Source: Flavobacterium soli DSM 19725 (GTDB lineage Bacteria; Bacteroidota; Bacteroidia; Flavobacteriales; Flavobacteriaceae). Taken from it: 64,000 bases of DNA. Positions 60,626 to 64,000 of this stretch are shown here, one piece after another. The notes under the pieces were generated by a model, which did not search any database, had not been told where the DNA came from, and saw only the letters and a list, made by a program, of their open reading frames with translations. Location of the stretch: NCBI RefSeq assembly GCF_000422705.1, contig NZ_AUGO01000003.1, forward strand, positions 1-64,000, given 5' to 3'. Each line of letters starts with the position of its first letter. Within the stretch, counting starts at the first letter, position 1. Both the position numbers and the translations under genes were made by a program.

Positions 60626-63199
60626 TTATTTCTTCTTTCCGAAGATATCTTTTATCGCATTCGTAACCTTTTCTTTGGTTTCTTCTTTTTTCGTTTGCGT
60701 TTTAGTGGTATCTTTTTTAGTAGTATTGTTGATGATATTTTCCAAGGCTTTTGTTCCTTGATTGACCAATTTTTCTTTTTGTTGCTGTACCAATTGGTTA
60801 GCTAAATTTGTAACTGCCGCTTGCATATCTGTAGAAACTTTTGGGCTTTTAAAATTACCCGAAAGAACCGCATTAATTGGCACATTCTCTAGTTTTGCTG
60901 CATCTGCTGGAGATAATTTAGCAATCAATTTATTAGCTTCTGTTCCTAAATATTTTGCAGGAACATCAAATTTCAAGTTATAATTCATGGATTGGTCAAA
61001 GCCATGAGAACCTCCAACATTCACTTTGATATCTTGGTATTTTAAATCGAATGGCTTCACATTTACTTTTCCATTTTCAAAAGAAAGAGCCGCTTTCAAA
61101 TCATTTAGATTTAGCTTTTTCAAATCTAAAAACTTCACATTTGAACTCAAGGCACTCAACAACTTTGAGTTGCTTGGATTTACTGTTGTAGAAAGCAATT
61201 GTCCTATCAAATCTCCAGTTAAAGTTTTCAAGTCAGGCGTCATTTCCTTAGGATCTAAATTTCCTGAAAGCTTGATGGTAGAGTTTAATTTTCCGTTGAT
61301 AATTCCAGCAATTGGAGCAATATTTTTCAGCATTTCCAACTGGGTGAATGTTTGCTGAATATCTACCGTATTCAATCCTAAATCCATATTAAAAACAGGA
61401 ACTTTCCCTTTAGTAGAAACATCACCAGTTGCCGTAATAACTCCACCAAAAATAGAAGTTTTAAGGTTTTGAATCGCTACTTTTTCGTCTTTAACCACTA
61501 ATTTTCCAGTTACATTTTTCAAATTCAAATTGTCATAAACAACTGAATTTGCCGAAGCATTTAGTGTCACATTGATCAATTTTGGAATCTTAATTTCTTC
61601 TTTAGTTGTCGTTTTATTGTTAACAGTTGTTTCGGTTTCCGTCATAAAATCGCTAACTAGAAGTTGGTTCGAATTCATATTGAAATTCCCTTTCAACTCT
61701 TGGTTTTTGAAAGCATAACCTAAGAAATTCTCAACCGTACCATTAAGTTTAATATCCGTTTTTCCAGTTGTCATATCCAACTGTTGCAGGTTGATTTTCT
61801 GATTATTAAATAAGGCCGAAGCCGAATTAATCGTATAGGTTTTACGATCGGCATCTACATATTTGAAACCTGTAATGGTAGCATTTCCAGAAGCCAAAAT
61901 TTTATCATAATTATTGGTTTCTACTGATTTCATATCAAAATTGGTCTTGATATCAGCTTTTAGAATTCCTGTCAATGGTGTTTCTAATTTGATTGGATAA
62001 GCTTTTGAAATGTTAGCCAAATTGATCGTTCCTTTCAAAGCAGCATCAATCAAAGGATTTTCAGTAATGTTTCTGATATTTGCTTTAGCATCAAAAACAT
62101 CTTGATCAATTTTAAAAGAAAGTTTGTCAAGATTCACGTAGGTATCATTCAGAATTCCTGTTTCGTTGATGATTTTAGTATCAATCACGATATTCTGCAC
62201 TGATTTTGGTAAATCTGGATATTGAAACGAAGCATTATTTGAAGCAATTGCCAAGTTGAATTTCGGAATAGTTGTATCCGATTGTAATCCTTTTGCAAAA
62301 CCTACAATCGAGAAATCTCCTGTTGTTTTCACATTTTCTAGACTCCCCGAATAAGCAGAAGGAATCAACCCCAAGAAATTCTGGAAGCTAGATGTTGGCG
62401 TTTTAAATTTTAAATCATATTCCTGACCCGCTTCAACAAGCTGGATAAATCCGTCGAATTCTAAAGGAAGCTTGTTGATTAGAGCTTTGTTGTCCTTAAA
62501 TGTATATTTGCTATTCTCTAAATCAATCCCCAAAACCGCATCCAATGTCAAAGCGACATTGTTCATATAATTGGTTTTGTCCATATCCAACGAAACTTTT
62601 GCCGTAGTTTTCGTGTCCAAATCAAGTTTTGAAGCGGCAAAATTTCCAGTTCCCGTGTGGTTCAGGCTATCAATCACCATCTTGATTTTTGAACGGTCAT
62701 CGAAATATTTGAAACGAAGATTTTCAATTTCATAATTTTGGATGTTCATTGCAAATGGTTTGCTTTCGGAAGTATCGGGTTTATCTTCTTCATCCTTAAT
62801 TGCGATGTCAAAATTACCAACACCGTTCTTATCAAATAGAATATTCACGACACCATTTGTAGAAGAAAAGGATTCGATATTCATCGCTTCGCCATCACCT
62901 TTAAAAAGTTCCTTGATAGACATTTTCAAGTTCACTTCGCCCGAATAAAACAAAGTATCTCCTTCAAATGGTGCTTTGTTAATGATGCTCAATTTGTCAA
63001 TAGAAACATTCGCCTGCGGAAAACTTTTTAGTAAACTCAAGTCAACATCTTCGAAAGCGACAGTTGCATCAACATTTTCATTGATGGCCTTCACAATCAT
63101 TTCCTTTATTTTGTCCTTGAACAAATAAGGAATCGAAACCAAAGCGATCAATAGTACAACAATAAAAATCGCTAAACCTTTTAAAATTTTCTTTATCAT
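60626..63199 (-). CDS. AsmA-like inner membrane protein
   Basis: An 857-residue protein with one N-terminal membrane helix (about residues 5-25), then a long beta-rich periplasmic domain with many NFDIAIKD, FSIVGFAKGL and LNGTVENFLGY strands. Toward the C-terminus NLNDLKAALSFENGKVNVKP and YNLKFDVPAKYLG match the AsmA C-terminal region. Such proteins span the periplasm as lipid-conducting bridges or envelope assembly factors. A Lys/Thr/Glu-rich tail (about 825-857) is unusual. It lies downstream of sppA, separated by a 17-bp hairpin. Confidence 0.85.
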   Translation of the reverse strand: MIKKILKGLAIFIVVLLIALVSIPYLFKDKIKEMIVKAINENVDATVAFEDVDLSLLKSFPQANVSIDKLSIINKAPFEGDTLFYSGEVNLKMSIKELFKGDGEAMNIESFSSTNGVVNILFDKNGVGNFDIAIKDEEDKPDTSESKPFAMNIQNYEIENLRFKYFDDRSKIKMVIDSLNHTGTGNFAASKLDLDTKTTAKVSLDMDKTNYMNNVALTLDAVLGIDLENSKYTFKDNKALINKLPLEFDGFIQLVEAGQEYDLKFKTPTSSFQNFLGLIPSAYSGSLENVKTTGDFSIVGFAKGLQSDTTIPKFNLAIASNNASFQYPDLPKSVQNIVIDTKIINETGILNDTYVNLDKLSFKIDQDVFDAKANIRNITENPLIDAALKGTINLANISKAYPIKLETPLTGILKADIKTNFDMKSVETNNYDKILASGNATITGFKYVDADRKTYTINSASALFNNQKINLQQLDMTTGKTDIKLNGTVENFLGYAFKNQELKGNFNMNSNQLLVSDFMTETETTVNNKTTTKEEIKIPKLINVTLNASANSVVYDNLNLKNVTGKLVVKDEKVAIQNLKTSIFGGVITATGDVSTKGKVPVFNMDLGLNTVDIQQTFTQLEMLKNIAPIAGIINGKLNSTIKLSGNLDPKEMTPDLKTLTGDLIGQLLSTTVNPSNSKLLSALSSNVKFLDLKKLNLNDLKAALSFENGKVNVKPFDLKYQDIKVNVGGSHGFDQSMNYNLKFDVPAKYLGTEANKLIAKLSPADAAKLENVPINAVLSGNFKSPKVSTDMQAAVTNLANQLVQQQKEKLVNQGTKALENIINNTTKKDTTKTQTKKEETKEKVTNAIKDIFGKKK

Positions 63200-63232
63200 A
63201 TTAAATCTTTTAGAGGCAAAATTATCAAATAG

Positions 63233-63271
63233 TAAGCCAACTTATCTAATTAATTTAGATAAGTTGGCTTA
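63233..63271. other. Perfect 17-bp hairpin between sppA and the AsmA-like gene
   Basis: TAAGCCAACTTATCTAA (63233-63249) pairs with TTAGATAAGTTGGCTTA (63255-63271) over TTAAT. On the minus strand it lies after the sppA stop and before the AsmA-like start. Only weak T runs follow in that direction, so termination may be partial. On the plus strand a T-rich run follows but no gene points that way. Confidence 0.65.
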
Positions 63272-63290
63272 AATATAACTTTTTTCTTTT

Positions 63291-64000
63291 TTATTTAATA
63301 TTCATCTGGAAAGACATCTTTGTTTGTATGCCTTTTTTCAGCTTCATATTTTTAAGTTCTTCCAAAATCATGTAGTTTTCTTCCCCAATTTCTTCCTTGA
63401 TCAAACTTTCCTTTGTCTTAGCAAAAGGGAAACCAGCAAACATTTCTCCAAATGTTTTTTCATATTCTGGAAAATTCTCAGTTTTGTAATCCTTGATTTT
63501 TGCTAGTATTGAAGCTTCTTTCAAAGCCGCATCCAAACCTCCAATTTTATCCACAAGACCAATTTTCACAGCCTCTGAACCTGACCAAACACGACCTTGA
63601 GCAATGGCATCAACTTGATCAAACGTCATTTTTCTTCCTGCAGCAACACGTTGTACAAACGTTGTATAAACCTCTTCAACACCTTCTTGTGTCACTTTTC
63701 TGAAGTTTTCACTCAAAGGGACAAAGGGACTATATTCTGCAGCATTTTTATGAGTACTCACTTGTTCTACGTTGATACCGATTCGGTTCGTTAATGTCGT
63801 AAAATTTGGTAACATCCCAAAAACTCCAATCGAACCTGTAATGGTATTCTCTTCGGCAAAAATCGTATTCGCATTGCAAGCGATATAATATCCGCCAGAA
63901 GCTGCAACATTACCCATCGAAACCACAACTGGCTTTACTTTTTTAGTCAATTCAATTTCCCTCCAAATTAACTCAGAAGTCAAGGCACTTCCTCCCGGAC
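63291..64000 (-). CDS. sppA: Signal peptide peptidase SppA, 3' part
   Basis: The last 235 or so codons of an SppA (67K type) protease; the 5' part runs off the right edge. The visible part opens PGGSALTSELIWREIE and contains SMGNVAASGGYYIAC, whose Ser before GGYY is the nucleophile of the Ser/Lys dyad. ENTITGSIGVFGMLPNF and GRVWSGSEAVKIGLVDKIGG are the conserved C-terminal domain blocks. It degrades released signal peptides in the inner membrane. Confidence 0.9.
   Translation of the reverse strand, partial: PGGSALTSELIWREIELTKKVKPVVVSMGNVAASGGYYIACNANTIFAEENTITGSIGVFGMLPNFTTLTNRIGINVEQVSTHKNAAEYSPFVPLSENFRKVTQEGVEEVYTTFVQRVAAGRKMTFDQVDAIAQGRVWSGSEAVKIGLVDKIGGLDAALKEASILAKIKDYKTENFPEYEKTFGEMFAGFPFAKTKESLIKEEIGEENYMILEELKNMKLKKGIQTKMSFQMNIK

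Overview
The window reads as a chromosomal segment of an AT-rich gliding or T9SS-bearing Bacteroidota, most likely a Flavobacterium. Three things support this. It carries a porV-porU-gldJ locus in the order I know from Flavobacterium johnsoniae. Promoters follow the Bacteroidetes TTTG / TAnnTTTG pattern, with almost no Shine-Dalgarno sequences. It encodes a fused CcoNO oxidase subunit and a secreted protein with a type-B T9SS C-terminal domain. No tRNA, rRNA, prophage, insertion sequence or CRISPR array was seen.

Layout. 1-5700 is a loosely organised accessory stretch: a YqaE-like tail, an acetyltransferase, several unrecognised secreted proteins (TPR, HEAT-like and DUF4412/GLPGLI-like), one membrane gene broken by an in-frame TGA, and a DUF2200 gene. 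5800-12075 is a complete cbb3 oxidase structural and assembly cluster (ccoS-ccoNO-ccoQ-ccoP-ccoG-ccoH-safE-like). It is followed by a degenerate 21-bp heptad-coding repeat, then by hemN and an orphan 608-residue gene on the minus strand. The promoters of ccoS, hemN and the orphan each carry an FNR-type palindrome exactly 26 nt from a TTTG -7 element, which defines a small oxygen-responsive regulon.

15949-20948 holds a ceramidase-like membrane protein, purK / small membrane protein / purE, and an M3 oligopeptidase. 21034-25832 holds a GbsR/MarR-like regulator whose operator is duplicated in front of the operon behind it (membrane proteins, DCC-family protein, TIGR01777 epimerase, two paralogous membrane proteins), then an SRPBCC protein and a UbiA-like protein. 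25968-36601 holds gcvP, an M48 peptidase, a large secreted protein, a group III truncated hemoglobin, a KAS III-like enzyme, a methyltransferase, a family 2 glycosyltransferase, and an MlaE/MlaF-type lipid transporter pair.

36602-52075 is almost all on the minus strand: a 1073-residue T9SS substrate, ManC, SprT-like, SDR, M28 peptidase, pyruvate dehydrogenase E2 and E1-alpha, cytidine deaminase, PorV and PorU. gldJ is divergent from porU and is followed by murF. The right end holds an unknown membrane protein, fabD, a GH3-family protein, a DUF2797 protein, an AsmA-like protein and the 3' part of sppA.

The cbb3 oxidase with its maturation factors and the oxygen-independent heme enzyme HemN form one microaerobic respiration module under a common FNR-type control; the uncharacterised 608-residue protein shares that control. 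PorU, PorV and GldJ belong to secretion and gliding, and the 1073-residue protein is a likely client. Intergenic spaces carry several kinds of dispersed palindromic repeat.
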